A DNA stretch of 64,000 bases from Hoyosella altamirensis. Lineage in GTDB: Bacteria; Actinomycetota; Actinomycetes; Mycobacteriales; Mycobacteriaceae. The stretch covers positions 248,001-312,000 of the forward strand of contig NZ_JACHWS010000002.1 of assembly GCF_014191505.1 (NCBI RefSeq), given 5' to 3'. Below, piece after piece: positions 1-8,516 of the stretch (positions are counted from its first letter, which is position 1; every line of letters begins with the position of its first letter). The notes beneath the pieces are model-generated. The model made no database searches. It had not been told where the DNA came from and saw nothing but the letters and a program-made list of their open reading frames with translations. The position numbers and the translations under genes were made by a program.

Positions 1-1034
1 TTCGGGACCCCCTCGAACCGCACGTGCTTCGCGTCCACTCCGCCGTAAATCACGGCCGACGCACCCGGGGAGCGCAGCGTCGTGTCGACGGGCAGCCCCA
101 GGATCGCGCGAGCGTGCAGTTCGAATTCTGAGAGGCGCTGCGTGGCCATGGTGACCAGGCCCGTGTCATGCGGTCGCGGGCTGACTTCCGAGAAGTAAAC
201 GTCGTCCCCTGCGACGAAAAGTTCGACGCCGAAGATGCCCCGTCCTCCCAAGGCGCCCGTCACCTTCTGTGCGATGTCGCGGGCCGCGCTGAGCGCTCGC
301 TCCGACATGGGGTGCGGCTGCCAGGATTCGACGTAGTCGCCGCGTTCCTGCTTGTGTCCGATCGGTTCGCAGAAGTACGTTTCGACCTCACCGTCTGCGA
401 GGGCACGGACAGTCAGCTGAGTGATCTCGTAATCGAAATCGACGAAACCCTCGATGATGACGCGACTCCGATTGACCCGGCCACCGGCGAGCGCGTACTC
501 CCAGGCGACCTTCAGCGTCTCAGCGTCGTGCGCAACTGATTGACCTTTGCCCGACGACGACATCACAGGTTTGATGACGCAGGGATACCCGATCCGGTCC
601 GCAGCCTCTTCGAGTTCTTCGACAGAATCGGCGAATGCGTAGGGCGAGGTCCGCAGCCCAAGTTCCTCCGCGGCGAGACGGCGGATCCCTTCACGGTTCA
701 TTGTCAGCTGGGTTGCGCGCGCAGTGGGAATGACCTCCGTGCCGCCGCGCTTCTCCACCTCAGCGAGCGCGTCGGTGGCTATCGCCTCGATCTCGGGGAC
801 GATGAAGGCCGGACGCTCCCGCTCGATAAGTGCGAGCAGCGCTTCACGGTCCGTCATGTCAATCACATGCCCATGGTGCGCGACGTGGTGCCCGGGAGCG
901 TTTTCGTAGCGGTCGACGGCAATGACCTCGACGCCGAGCCGCTGGAAGGCGATGATCACTTCCTTACCCAGCTCACCAGCACCGAGCAACATCACCCGTG
1001 TTGCGCGCTGGCTCAGCGGCGTTCCGATGATCAA
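1..1034 (-). CDS. purT: formate-dependent phosphoribosylglycinamide formyltransferase PurT (3' part outside window)
   Basis: ATP-grasp enzyme that makes formylglycinamide ribonucleotide from GAR, formate and ATP in de novo purine synthesis, in the cytosol. The reverse-strand translation, about 344 codons, opens with a Rossmann-like segment containing [13 protein letters not shown] and continues into the ATP-grasp core ([39 protein letters not shown]), all typical of PurT. The start is TTG at 1034 because a strong Shine-Dalgarno AAGGAGG lies 8 nt upstream. The family is about 390-420 residues, so roughly the last 50-70 residues are cut off by the left edge. The divergent small membrane protein starts 56 nt away. 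Confidence 0.93.
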   Translation of the reverse strand, partial: MIIGTPLSQRATRVMLLGAGELGKEVIIAFQRLGVEVIAVDRYENAPGHHVAHHGHVIDMTDREALLALIERERPAFIVPEIEAIATDALAEVEKRGGTEVIPTARATQLTMNREGIRRLAAEELGLRTSPYAFADSVEELEEAADRIGYPCVIKPVMSSSGKGQSVAHDAETLKVAWEYALAGGRVNRSRVIIEGFVDFDYEITQLTVRALADGEVETYFCEPIGHKQERGDYVESWQPHPMSERALSAARDIAQKVTGALGGRGIFGVELFVAGDDVYFSEVSPRPHDTGLVTMATQRLSEFELHARAILGLPVDTTLRSPGASAVIYGGVDAKHVRFEGVP

Positions 1035-1090
1035 CGTGCGTTCCTCCTTGGTGCGGGTCCCGTGACGAGACGAGACTATCTGGTGAGACG

Positions 1091-1528
1091 ATGTCCCGGA
1101 TGGATACTCAGCTTGCGCTCGAAACGCGGGTCGCCCTGACGGCGGCCGGATTGATCTTCATCTGGGCCCTTGTCCTTGGCGTGTGGAAGTACGTGCAGAT
1201 CACGAAATCGCCGACTCATCAGGCTCACATCTACGTTGATATCGCGCACCGGGCCGCCCTGCTCTATGCGTTCGCAGCACTACTCCTTGCCCCGTTTGCC
1301 GAGCTAAGCGGCTGGCCAACGGCGGTAAATGTGGCCAGCGTGCTCGCCGTTGTCATCTTCTTCGTCGCCGCGATCGGTTCGTACGTCTTTCACGGCTGGA
1401 AGCGGGATACGGACAACCAGTTCGCACATCCCGTGGGGCTGCTTCACCCCTTTATGATCGCGCTGATCGCAGCTGAGATCGGCGGATTCGTCATCCTTTT
1501 CGCCGGCTTTATCAACACGCAGTTCTAA
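1091..1528 (+). CDS. small four-helix membrane protein, function unknown
   Basis: I do not recognise a named family for this 145-residue protein. It shows four hydrophobic segments, at about residues 12-32, 51-70, 77-99 and 118-139, joined by short charged loops, so it is an inner-membrane protein without a signal peptide. The start at 1091 is preceded by GGTGAG; the ATG at 1100 is an alternative that removes three residues. It is divergent from purT and upstream of the DUF368 gene on the same strand, with 146 nt between them, so cotranscription with that gene is possible but not shown. Confidence 0.7.
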   Translation: MSRMDTQLALETRVALTAAGLIFIWALVLGVWKYVQITKSPTHQAHIYVDIAHRAALLYAFAALLLAPFAELSGWPTAVNVASVLAVVIFFVAAIGSYVFHGWKRDTDNQFAHPVGLLHPFMIALIAAEIGGFVILFAGFINTQF

Positions 1529-1674
1529 ATTGCCCCTCAATGCGATGAGCTGGACATCACACTAAACGAAATCACAGGTATGAAAGGGTAAACCTGCCTG
1601 AGGAGCGGAATCGCGCAAGGGATCCACAACACACGTCCAACCGATTCCACCGCACGCCCTTTACCCTTAACGCC

Positions 1675-2607
1675 ATGTCAAACGGTACGGGCACCCACCT
1701 GTTGAATGTGGCACGCGGCGGCCTGATGGGCACTGCCGAGGTGATCCCCGGTGTCAGCGGTGGCACCGTCGCACTGATCACCGGGATTTATGACCGGCTC
1801 ATCACCTCCGCCGGACATGCAGTCAGCGGCATCCGCATTGCGGCAACCGATCTGCCCCGCGGCCAGGGCACCGAGCGTTCCCTCGTGGAATTCCGGCGCG
1901 TGCACTGGCAGCTCGTCATCGGCGTGCTCATCGGTATGGCCGTCATGCTGGTGGTCGCCGCGAAGATCGTCGCGCCGCTCGTTGAGGAGTACCCGCAACG
2001 GTCGTTCGCATTGTTCTTCGGTTTGGTGCTCGCATCGCTGTGGGTACCGTTCACCGGATCCGGCCGTCCGTGGACAGCACTGAACTACCTGGTAGCCCTC
2101 GCTGCCGCCGCTGCCGCGTTCTTCCTCACGGGCTTGCCCCCCACGGAGATTTCCGACCCTAACCCGCTTCTGATCATCGGGGCCGCTGCTGTTGCTATCT
2201 GCGCGCTGGTCCTGCCCGGTGTATCGGGTTCCTTCATGCTTCTGGCATTCGGCATGTACACCGTGACGATCAACGCAGTGAACGACCGCGACTTCGGCTA
2301 TTTGGCACTATTCGCCTTGGGGGCGGTCCTCGGCCTGTCCCTGTTCGTCAAGCTTCTGCAGTGGCTGCTCGAGCACTACCATCACCTGACACTCGTGGTC
2401 ATGACGGGCCTGCTCCTCGGCTCGCTGCGCGCACTGTGGCCGTGGCAGCCGTGGGAGGAAGAGCGCCGCGAACTCCTCGCACCCAGCGGCGACCTGGCGG
2501 TCACGTTCGGGCTAATAGGCGTGGGGATGGCCGTCGTAATCGGGATTCTGGTCGTGGCGCACCGCCACGCGGCGCGCGAGCATGAGCCGGGAGCTATCGT
2601 TCAGTAG
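1675..2607 (+). CDS. DUF368/PopT-family polyprenyl-phosphate translocase
   Basis: This 310-residue polytopic membrane protein belongs to the DUF368 family. Members such as PopT are reported to return undecaprenyl phosphate across the membrane for reuse in cell-wall synthesis; in a mycolate actinomycete the carrier would be decaprenyl phosphate, which is inference. The sequence shows two copies of the family motif, VIPGVSGGT near residue 25 and VLPGVSGSF near residue 184, consistent with an internally duplicated fold. About eight or nine hydrophobic helices follow. Its 3' end overlaps the convergent hydrolase gene by 14 nt, with no room for a terminator. Confidence 0.88.
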   Translation: MSNGTGTHLLNVARGGLMGTAEVIPGVSGGTVALITGIYDRLITSAGHAVSGIRIAATDLPRGQGTERSLVEFRRVHWQLVIGVLIGMAVMLVVAAKIVAPLVEEYPQRSFALFFGLVLASLWVPFTGSGRPWTALNYLVALAAAAAAFFLTGLPPTEISDPNPLLIIGAAAVAICALVLPGVSGSFMLLAFGMYTVTINAVNDRDFGYLALFALGAVLGLSLFVKLLQWLLEHYHHLTLVVMTGLLLGSLRALWPWQPWEEERRELLAPSGDLAVTFGLIGVGMAVVIGILVVAHRHAAREHEPGAIVQ

Positions 2608-4141
2608 AGGCTTCCCACATGCGCAAATAGGCCTCCGCGCCGCGCGACATGTCGGCCACGAATTGCGGTCCGTCGGAGCCAGCATCAAGCCTGAGCGCCT
2701 CGAGCCAGTCCGGCACGAGGCCTTCATGGACCAGCCCGTCCTCATTGAAGTCCCAGGTTCGCTCGCCCCAGATCTGGCGGTCAATCAGAGCGTTACCGTC
2801 AAATGAGCGAAACGGATAGTTGATCTCAGCACCCTGACCCGCGCGCGGCAAACCCGAATTCAGGCCGTTCGCGTCAAGCCCATAGCCGAACGCGAACGTG
2901 TCCGGGTCCGGAGCGGCCGCCCGCGCAGCCCGCCAGTAGTCGAGAAATTGGTTCGATTCCCGGGAGATCCCGGTGACGAGGCCGCCGAGCTGCAGCAGGC
3001 GGGGACTCAGTGCGGCGTCCATCCAGTTGTGCGACGAAATAACACCGGCATAGCTTTCAGCTTCCAGGATCGACAGCGCATGATCTGCGGCTTTGACACT
3101 CATGTGGTCGAGCTCAACGATCATGCCGCGCTCCATCATGGCGTAGATCGTGTGGACACCCAGGCCGGTGAGCCCACGACGATTACAGTGCGGCGCCTCG
3201 GTCAGTCCGTCAAAGCCCAATGCCGTGTTGTCCTGGTACGAACCTTGACACGTCTCCGCGTTCCAGAACTCCCCCGTCGTCAGCGCATTGCCTGCATTGA
3301 CCGCGACGCCGGTGAGACCTTCATCGAATCGGACCCCGCAGAGCGCGTTGTCGAACTTATGGCAGAGGAACATCGAGCGGACGCCCAGGTCGTACAGTTC
3401 GGCCAACCCCTGGTCGATCGCTTCTTCAGTGCATTGCGGCGCAGAGTTCAGCATCGAACATCCGAAGGGTTCACTGATCTCCACTCCGAGAACGACAGCC
3501 ATCTTGCCCTGCGCGATCACCTCGCGCGCTTCCGCTGGACTGCCGACGATGCGATACCAGCCTTGCCCCTCGCCATACTCCACATCGAGAAAAGCTTCGA
3601 AGGCCCGTGACTCCGCGACCTGTGCGCGGACGCTGGCCATCTCGTCGCAGGTACTCTGCCGGAGCGGATAGACCTCACACAGCGCCCGGTTGGACACCAT
3701 GTGGTCGACGAAGACGCGCACACCAGAGCGCCACAGGCGTTCCACTCCTTTGTAGTAACTCTGGCTGTGTGTGGGCCACTCGTGCCCCGGCCAATCGTCG
3801 AATGTCGGCCAGCCGCGCGGCGGTGCCGGCTCGTCCCCCTCCATCAGGGCCTCGAACCAGGCGGTTAATGCCAGCGGGTGCGTGTCACAGTCAGCGAGCG
3901 CGGCGGCGACCCCCTCTTGGTCGAACGTTTTCCCGCAGAAAGGGCCTTCCCCGAAACCCTTGTATGACCAGAGATGGTCATGCGCTTGCAGCAGGCCTGT
4001 CACGGGCGCGTCGACGCGGTTGTCCGGGAAGGCGAACCCCTCCACATTGACCCCTGGAGGCGGCTGTGCCGCTCCAGAAGCAGACACGCCCACGAGGAGC
4101 GCACAGATGCTGACAAGCGCCGTAGCAGCCCGTCTCAGCAC
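2594..4141 (-). CDS. secreted metal-dependent hydrolase, distant M19-dipeptidase-like
   Basis: A 515-residue protein with a Sec signal peptide at residues 1-25 (arginine pair, hydrophobic core, ASGAAQ cleavage region), so it probably acts outside the membrane. Candidate metal-binding stretches in order are LLQAHDHLW, VVLGVEISEP, MFLCHKFDN, VELDHMSVK and GVISSHNW. Their order resembles the amidohydrolase fold of renal-dipeptidase-like peptidases, but spacing and length exceed classical M19 enzymes (about 330-400 residues). The substrate is unknown. The start is GTG at 4141, overlapping the stop of the upstream HAD gene by 7 nt, which suggests translational coupling. Confidence 0.72.
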   Translation of the reverse strand: MLRRAATALVSICALLVGVSASGAAQPPPGVNVEGFAFPDNRVDAPVTGLLQAHDHLWSYKGFGEGPFCGKTFDQEGVAAALADCDTHPLALTAWFEALMEGDEPAPPRGWPTFDDWPGHEWPTHSQSYYKGVERLWRSGVRVFVDHMVSNRALCEVYPLRQSTCDEMASVRAQVAESRAFEAFLDVEYGEGQGWYRIVGSPAEAREVIAQGKMAVVLGVEISEPFGCSMLNSAPQCTEEAIDQGLAELYDLGVRSMFLCHKFDNALCGVRFDEGLTGVAVNAGNALTTGEFWNAETCQGSYQDNTALGFDGLTEAPHCNRRGLTGLGVHTIYAMMERGMIVELDHMSVKAADHALSILEAESYAGVISSHNWMDAALSPRLLQLGGLVTGISRESNQFLDYWRAARAAAPDPDTFAFGYGLDANGLNSGLPRAGQGAEINYPFRSFDGNALIDRQIWGERTWDFNEDGLVHEGLVPDWLEALRLDAGSDGPQFVADMSRGAEAYLRMWEASTER

Positions 4142-4854
4142 TTCAGCTGATCCGCGAGGTCGAGGAAATCCTTGGCGTTGATATCGAACTCCGCCTCGAA
4201 CGCGGTGTCCGCTGTGACCGTCGGTCCGTACTCTTCGGGCCGGGCGATGAACGCAGTCTGGAAGCCGAGTGCTCCCGCTGCCCTGATGTCATATTTGTGC
4301 GACGCGACCATCATGATCTCCTTGGGCGGGAGGCCAAGGTACCGCGCCGCGGTCAGGTAGATCTGGGGATTCGGCTTGAAAGTCCCAAACATTTCCGCCG
4401 CGAAGATCGCTGTCCACGGAATGCTGCCGTTCCGGGATATACGCACCACGGCGGAGACATCCGCGTTCGACAGCGTTGCCGTGACGAACCTCGTGTTCAG
4501 CCGCTGAACGCCTTCCACCACGTCGGGCCAGGGTTCGAGTTGCTGCCAGGCGTCCGCGAGGGTCTCGCACTCATCGTCGCTGAACACCGTGATGCCGTCC
4601 GCCATCAGCAGTTCGTCGAGCGCAGTGCGATAAACAGCGTGGACACTGACCCAGTCATCATGCGACTGCTGAATGTCGTCGACAGCCTCGAAGTACATCG
4701 CGCGCCACCGGTTGACGAAGTCACCCCAGTCCTTGCCGGGGCACCTATTGGCGCTTACTGCCTGCAGTGCGCGGAGCACAGGACGGTAGAAATCGGTAGC
4801 GGTGCCCTGGACGTCGAACAGAAGCGCTTTCACCGCTCTAGCCTTACGACCCAC
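4135..4854 (-). CDS. HAD-superfamily haloacid dehalogenase type II-like hydrolase
   Basis: A cytosolic HAD hydrolase of up to 239 residues. The visible motifs are the nucleophile loop LLFDVQGT (Asp14, with a DxxGT arrangement as in L-2-haloacid dehalogenases), TLSNAD as motif II, KPNPQIY with the motif III lysine, and MVASHKYDIRAA with the motif IV Asp. The pattern fits haloacid dehalogenase type II; the substrate cannot be read. The GTG at 4854 has no clear ribosome-binding site, while the GTG at 4833 has AAGG about 9 nt upstream and begins directly before the nucleophile strand, so 4833 may be the true start. The gene is coupled to the downstream secreted hydrolase. Confidence 0.82.
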   Translation of the reverse strand: MGRKARAVKALLFDVQGTATDFYRPVLRALQAVSANRCPGKDWGDFVNRWRAMYFEAVDDIQQSHDDWVSVHAVYRTALDELLMADGITVFSDDECETLADAWQQLEPWPDVVEGVQRLNTRFVTATLSNADVSAVVRISRNGSIPWTAIFAAEMFGTFKPNPQIYLTAARYLGLPPKEIMMVASHKYDIRAAGALGFQTAFIARPEEYGPTVTADTAFEAEFDINAKDFLDLADQLKC

Positions 4855-5231
4855 GATCTATCTGCGCAAGTCGACAAGACATGGCCTCCTGGCCTGGTTC
4901 TGTTGACTTCCGCGGATGGATTCCGGTGAGGTGACAGGCGACTTGCGTGGTCAGCGCGTTACACCAGGTCATGTCAACAATCGGTTATTAAATGGATTCG
5001 ACTGAGAGAGTTCAAGGGAGTTGTGAGCCAATTCTGTGGATTATTGAAGAATCGTTATCTAGACGTTGTGCAAGTGCCCGCCGACAGTTAAAACTGAACA
5101 AAGCACGCACGGTTTTGTTGTCGGTTACTACAAACGGCGGCGTGTCACAGAAGGATCAGGAGCGGAAGCGCGCAACAATGACATTGGCGCAACTGTGAAT
5201 GACAGTGAACCTCCGAGGTCAGGTGAAGCGT
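4855..5231. other. 377-nt intergenic region, AT-richer, with TTGGCGCAA motif
   Basis: This gap lies between the divergent HAD gene and the NrdH-like gene. By eye it is clearly less GC-rich than the flanking genes. It holds the nonamer TTGGCGCAA at 5184-5192, which resembles the TTGGCACAA element found upstream of both AurF-like genes. An open frame at 4992-5198 exists, but it has no plausible ribosome-binding site or recognisable sequence, and I do not call it. No terminator was seen. Confidence 0.5.
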
Positions 5232-5537
5232 ATGCATGTCGGCGTCTACACATCACCAGGCTCCCTTGCCTGCCACAGAACCAAGAAGGCTCTGGACAGG
5301 TACGGGGTGCACTACGAGCTCTTTGACGTCACTCGTGACGTTCATGCAGCCCGCATGGTGCAGTCGCTCGGCTACGACGAGCTGCCTGTCGTGTATGTCC
5401 GTGACACGCTCGCCGAACCCGAACACTGGAGTGGCTACCAGCCCGGAAGTATCGATGAACTCGCCCGCTTCGCCGCCGATACGGCAATCTTCGCCCCCGC
5501 CGACGAAGCGGTCCACGGTATCCCGGTAGCCCAGTAG
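5232..5537 (+). CDS. NrdH/glutaredoxin-like protein with a single active-site cysteine
   Basis: A small thioredoxin-fold protein of 101 residues from the ATG at 5232; an in-frame ATG at 5199 would add 11 residues, but GGTGAAG lies just before 5232. The order of elements matches NrdH glutaredoxins: MHVGVYTSPGSLACHRTKKAL, then DELPVVYV with the cis-proline, then EHWSGYQPGSIDEL. The CxxC site is SLAC, so the first cysteine is replaced by serine. NrdH normally reduces class Ib ribonucleotide reductase through a dithiol; this variant could only use a monothiol mechanism or may have another role. It lies tail to tail with fprB, 11 nt apart. Confidence 0.78.
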   Translation: MHVGVYTSPGSLACHRTKKALDRYGVHYELFDVTRDVHAARMVQSLGYDELPVVYVRDTLAEPEHWSGYQPGSIDELARFAADTAIFAPADEAVHGIPVAQ

Positions 5538-5548
5538 AAAGTCAGCTG

Positions 5549-7273
5549 TTACTTACGGCCCAGGTGCAGTACCCGGTTCAGTCCGTGACGCTGAGGTGCC
5601 TGCGCTGAGGCAATCAAATCCTCGATCTTGGTGAGCTTTCTCCGTACGGAACCTTCTGCGGCACCGACCTGGAGTTCCGTCTGATCGATTCGCTGCCAGC
5701 CGACACTGTCGATGACGTTGGGCTGGCGCGACCGAACCAGCTTCCCGATCTCCCTGACCTTGGGTTGCGGCTCTGGCAGCGTGCCCGCGTTGAAGTCCGC
5801 CACAAGGTTGTCCACGGTTTCTTTGGCACACGACTTGTTGGTGCCGATGAAGCCCGATGGCCCTCGTTTGATCCAGCCGCAAACATACGCACCCGGGAGT
5901 TGTGATCCGCCCGCGCGGTTCAGCACCCGGCCGGCCTCGTTCGGGATCACTGCGCGGTCGTAGTCGAATGGCATCCCCGCGAGCGGTTTGCCCCGGTAGC
6001 CGACTGAACGAAGGACCAGGCCCGCGTCAATCACCTCAGCGTTCGCTGTCGGCTGTGGACGAACCTTGCCGTCGTCACCCGTCACAAGTTTGTTGTGTAC
6101 GACACTGACTCCGGTGACGTGGGTATCGCCAAGGATTCCGGTGGGTGATGCGAGGTAGCGGAAGACGATGCGGCGCTCGTTGCCGCCGCCCGGAATCCGC
6201 AGTGCGATCTCCTCTGCCAGTTCAATTTTTCGTTCGATCTGCGGGTCGAGCGTGCCATCAGCGCGCAGCTGCACGGTCTGCTCGTCGAGGACGAGCTCGT
6301 CCTTGTCGATGACAAACTCGGCTTTGTGTTTGCGGATGAGGCCGTGGAACTCCGGCAGCGTGTACGCCGCTTGGGCCGCGCCGCGCCGTCCAAGAAGGAC
6401 CACTTCGCGAATCTTGCTGTCGCGCAGCGCCTCGAGCGCATGCCTGGAGATGTCTGTCTTCGCAAGTTCGTCGGGGTCTGTAGTGAGAATCCTCGCGACG
6501 TCCAGCGCCACGTTGCCGTTGCCCACGATGACAGCGCGTTCATGGCTCAGGTCGAAGTTCCGGTCGGCGTAGTCGGGATGGCCGTTGTACCAGGCAACGA
6601 ATTCAGTAGCGGCTACGCTGCCCTCGAGTTCCTCGCCGGGGATGTTGAGGTGGCGGTCGCCGGATGCACCGTACGCATAGACCACGGCGTGATGGTGCGC
6701 CGCCAGTTCCTCCGGTGTGATGTCCTTGCCTACCTCAACGCCGAGGTAGAACTCGAAGTTGTCCTGGGCAGCAATCATCCCGAACAGCCCAGTCACCTTC
6801 TTGGTGGACTGGTGGTCCGGTGCCACGCCATAACGGACGAGACCGTGCGGGGTGGGCAGCTTCTCGAACACGTTGACTTGGACGCCGCGCTGCTTGAGCA
6901 GTTCATCCGCGACGTACAGCGCCGCTGGGCCAGAACCGACAACAGCTACGCGCAGTTTCGCGGTCTGATCAGCGATTACTTCGGAAACGGGAACGAGCGC
7001 AAGGGGTGTCCGTGGGCGCGGTTCACGAAAGAAGTCTTCGTTGATCTGTGCATACTCCGCGTGGCTGTCGGACAGCTTGGTGTGTGGCACGATCGCGTCG
7101 ACTGGGCACGCTTCGGCGCATGCCCCGCAGTCCACACACGCCTCCGGATCGATGTAGAGCATCTCAGCCTGAAGGAAGTCAGGCGCGTCAGGCGTGGGAT
7201 GGATGCAGTTGACCGGGCAGGCGAAGACACACGACGCGTCACTGCAACAAGACTGGGTGACGACGTGAGGCAT
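5549..7273 (-). CDS. fprB: ferredoxin-fused ferredoxin--NADP reductase FprB
   Basis: A 574-residue flavoprotein that moves electrons between NADPH and ferredoxin-type iron-sulfur clusters. Residues 1-70 form a seven-iron ferredoxin with cysteines in CCSDASCVFACPVNC and CVDCGACAEACPVDAI. Then come the FAD-binding GSGPAALYVADELL near residue 113 and the NADPH-binding GNGNVALDVARIL near residue 252. Domain order and length match mycobacterial FprB (about 575 residues), where an AurF-like gene is also the neighbour. It begins 6 nt after the stop of AurF-like gene 1, so the two are one transcription unit and FprB is a likely electron donor for that diiron protein (inference). Confidence 0.93.
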   Translation of the reverse strand: MPHVVTQSCCSDASCVFACPVNCIHPTPDAPDFLQAEMLYIDPEACVDCGACAEACPVDAIVPHTKLSDSHAEYAQINEDFFREPRPRTPLALVPVSEVIADQTAKLRVAVVGSGPAALYVADELLKQRGVQVNVFEKLPTPHGLVRYGVAPDHQSTKKVTGLFGMIAAQDNFEFYLGVEVGKDITPEELAAHHHAVVYAYGASGDRHLNIPGEELEGSVAATEFVAWYNGHPDYADRNFDLSHERAVIVGNGNVALDVARILTTDPDELAKTDISRHALEALRDSKIREVVLLGRRGAAQAAYTLPEFHGLIRKHKAEFVIDKDELVLDEQTVQLRADGTLDPQIERKIELAEEIALRIPGGGNERRIVFRYLASPTGILGDTHVTGVSVVHNKLVTGDDGKVRPQPTANAEVIDAGLVLRSVGYRGKPLAGMPFDYDRAVIPNEAGRVLNRAGGSQLPGAYVCGWIKRGPSGFIGTNKSCAKETVDNLVADFNAGTLPEPQPKVREIGKLVRSRQPNVIDSVGWQRIDQTELQVGAAEGSVRRKLTKIEDLIASAQAPQRHGLNRVLHLGRK

Positions 7274-7279
7274 GAGGTA

Positions 7280-8332
7280 TCACGCCGCCCGAGTCAGGTT
7301 AGCGACGATCGTCTGGTCAGCTGTGGGCTCGCTGCGGAAGCGCGATTCGCGGCCGCCGATCCCGCAGAGCTTCCAGGCAAGCTTGCCGACCGGAGTCATC
7401 AGGCCAGAGTGGCGTGCGAGCGCGCGCACGTCACCAAAGATGTTGCGGAGCGTTTCCTTGGACTCGTCGGTATCCCAGTAGAGTTCCTTGAGGACTGACT
7501 TCGGGATATCGAACTTCTCGCCGAACTCCTTCGGCGGAATGACGATGATGTCGCACATCCAGCGCATGGTCACCGGGAACAGCACGGACAGCAGGTGCCG
7601 CTTCACGAGGTTTGCCTGGGGAACGTTGCGCTCAAGGTACTTATGCGCGAATGAGATGTGGCGGGCTTCCTCAGCAACGTGGATCTGCATCACGCGCTCG
7701 AGCATGGGGTGCATGTCACCACCAGCGCGAAGGATGCTCTTCTGCAGATGGTCGATGGGCTCCTCGCCACCGAGAACGAAGGTGAAGAACCACTCGGGGT
7801 AGAACTTCACGGCAATCTCAGCGAATGGCACGAGCTTGCGAAGCAGTCCCGTCATCCCGGGGACGTCCGCACCGATGCGGTTGACGCCTTCCTGGAACAT
7901 CTGGGTGTGGTTGCACTCTTCGGCAGCCTCATGGGTGAGATAGCGGAACTCAGGGTTACCGTTATCGAGGTTCCATACGTACTGCATGATGCCGCGAATC
8001 AGGACGTTCTCGAAGTGCAAGCCGACGCGCATGATGTTGGCCTGGCGCCACATGCCCATTTCGATCTGCTTGTCCTCTGGCTGCGCCAGGTACCACGGGT
8101 GCCTGCCCAGTGGGTCAGCCTTCGGGAGAATCCACCGACGGTCTGTGGGGTCAATACGAAACTCAGGCGAGTCCCAGTCAATGTCCTCATAAGGGTCGAA
8201 GTGCTTGCGCACCGAACCTTCGGACAGGGTCTGCAGAGCATCGGTGTACTCGTCGTTTACCACCGGAGCATCATTGCTTCCGGCAGCAGAGTCTCGACCG
8301 GTCTTCACAGCGTCATCAATGGAAAGCGTCAT
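7280..8332 (-). CDS. AurF-like diiron oxygenase, paralog 1
   Basis: A protein of 350 residues from ATG 8332, related to AurF, the diiron p-aminobenzoate N-oxygenase. Carboxylate and histidine ligands are visible in HEAAEECNHTQMFQE and in HVAEEARHISFAH, the two ExxH-type helices of the four-helix diiron fold. The substrate is unknown. A longer frame begins at 8371, but at 8332 GAGGGG lies 6 nt upstream and the paralog has the same GAGGGGT-GCAATG arrangement at its own start. It is followed immediately by fprB. Transcription probably starts at the TTGACA/TAGCTT promoter centred near 8400. Confidence 0.86.
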   Translation of the reverse strand: MTLSIDDAVKTGRDSAAGSNDAPVVNDEYTDALQTLSEGSVRKHFDPYEDIDWDSPEFRIDPTDRRWILPKADPLGRHPWYLAQPEDKQIEMGMWRQANIMRVGLHFENVLIRGIMQYVWNLDNGNPEFRYLTHEAAEECNHTQMFQEGVNRIGADVPGMTGLLRKLVPFAEIAVKFYPEWFFTFVLGGEEPIDHLQKSILRAGGDMHPMLERVMQIHVAEEARHISFAHKYLERNVPQANLVKRHLLSVLFPVTMRWMCDIIVIPPKEFGEKFDIPKSVLKELYWDTDESKETLRNIFGDVRALARHSGLMTPVGKLAWKLCGIGGRESRFRSEPTADQTIVANLTRAA

Positions 8333-8379
8333 TGCTACCCCTCGCGGTGTCTTGGTCACATTGTCCCACATTGAACCTA

Positions 8380-8424
8380 AAGCTATGCGGACAACAGAAT
8401 CATGTCAACGTTCATTGGCACAAT
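8380..8424 (-). promoter_or_regulatory. promoter of AurF-like gene 1 with conserved upstream element
   Basis: Reading the minus strand: the -35 TTGACA (8403-8408), a 17-nt spacer and the -10 TAGCTT (8380-8385), a good SigA-type promoter. Immediately upstream lies ATTGTGCCAAT (8414-8424), three free bases, then CG before TTGACA. The same element at the same spacing precedes paralog 2. A second related nonamer, TTGGCGCAA on the plus strand, lies at 8430-8438. The element probably binds an activator or repressor shared by both genes. Confidence 0.66.
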
Positions 8425-8516
8425 CAAAGTTGGCGCAAATCGGATTACCCCGTCCGGACCTGGCAACCAGCTGGATCTCCGCTCACGCGGTGTGCTGAGG
8501 ATCACGGCTCGGCAAC

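Noticed and set aside
168-1139. Plus-strand frames opposite purT (168-539 and 540-1139)
   Set aside because: The reverse strand encodes a clear PurT; these are antisense shadows.
4992-5198. 68-codon plus-strand frame before the NrdH-like gene
   Set aside because: No ribosome-binding site, no recognisable motif, and it lies in an AT-richer intergenic region; its stop abuts the ATG at 5199 by chance.
6326-7498. 390-codon plus-strand frame opposite fprB
   Set aside because: It lies opposite the well-supported FprB and has no recognisable domain.
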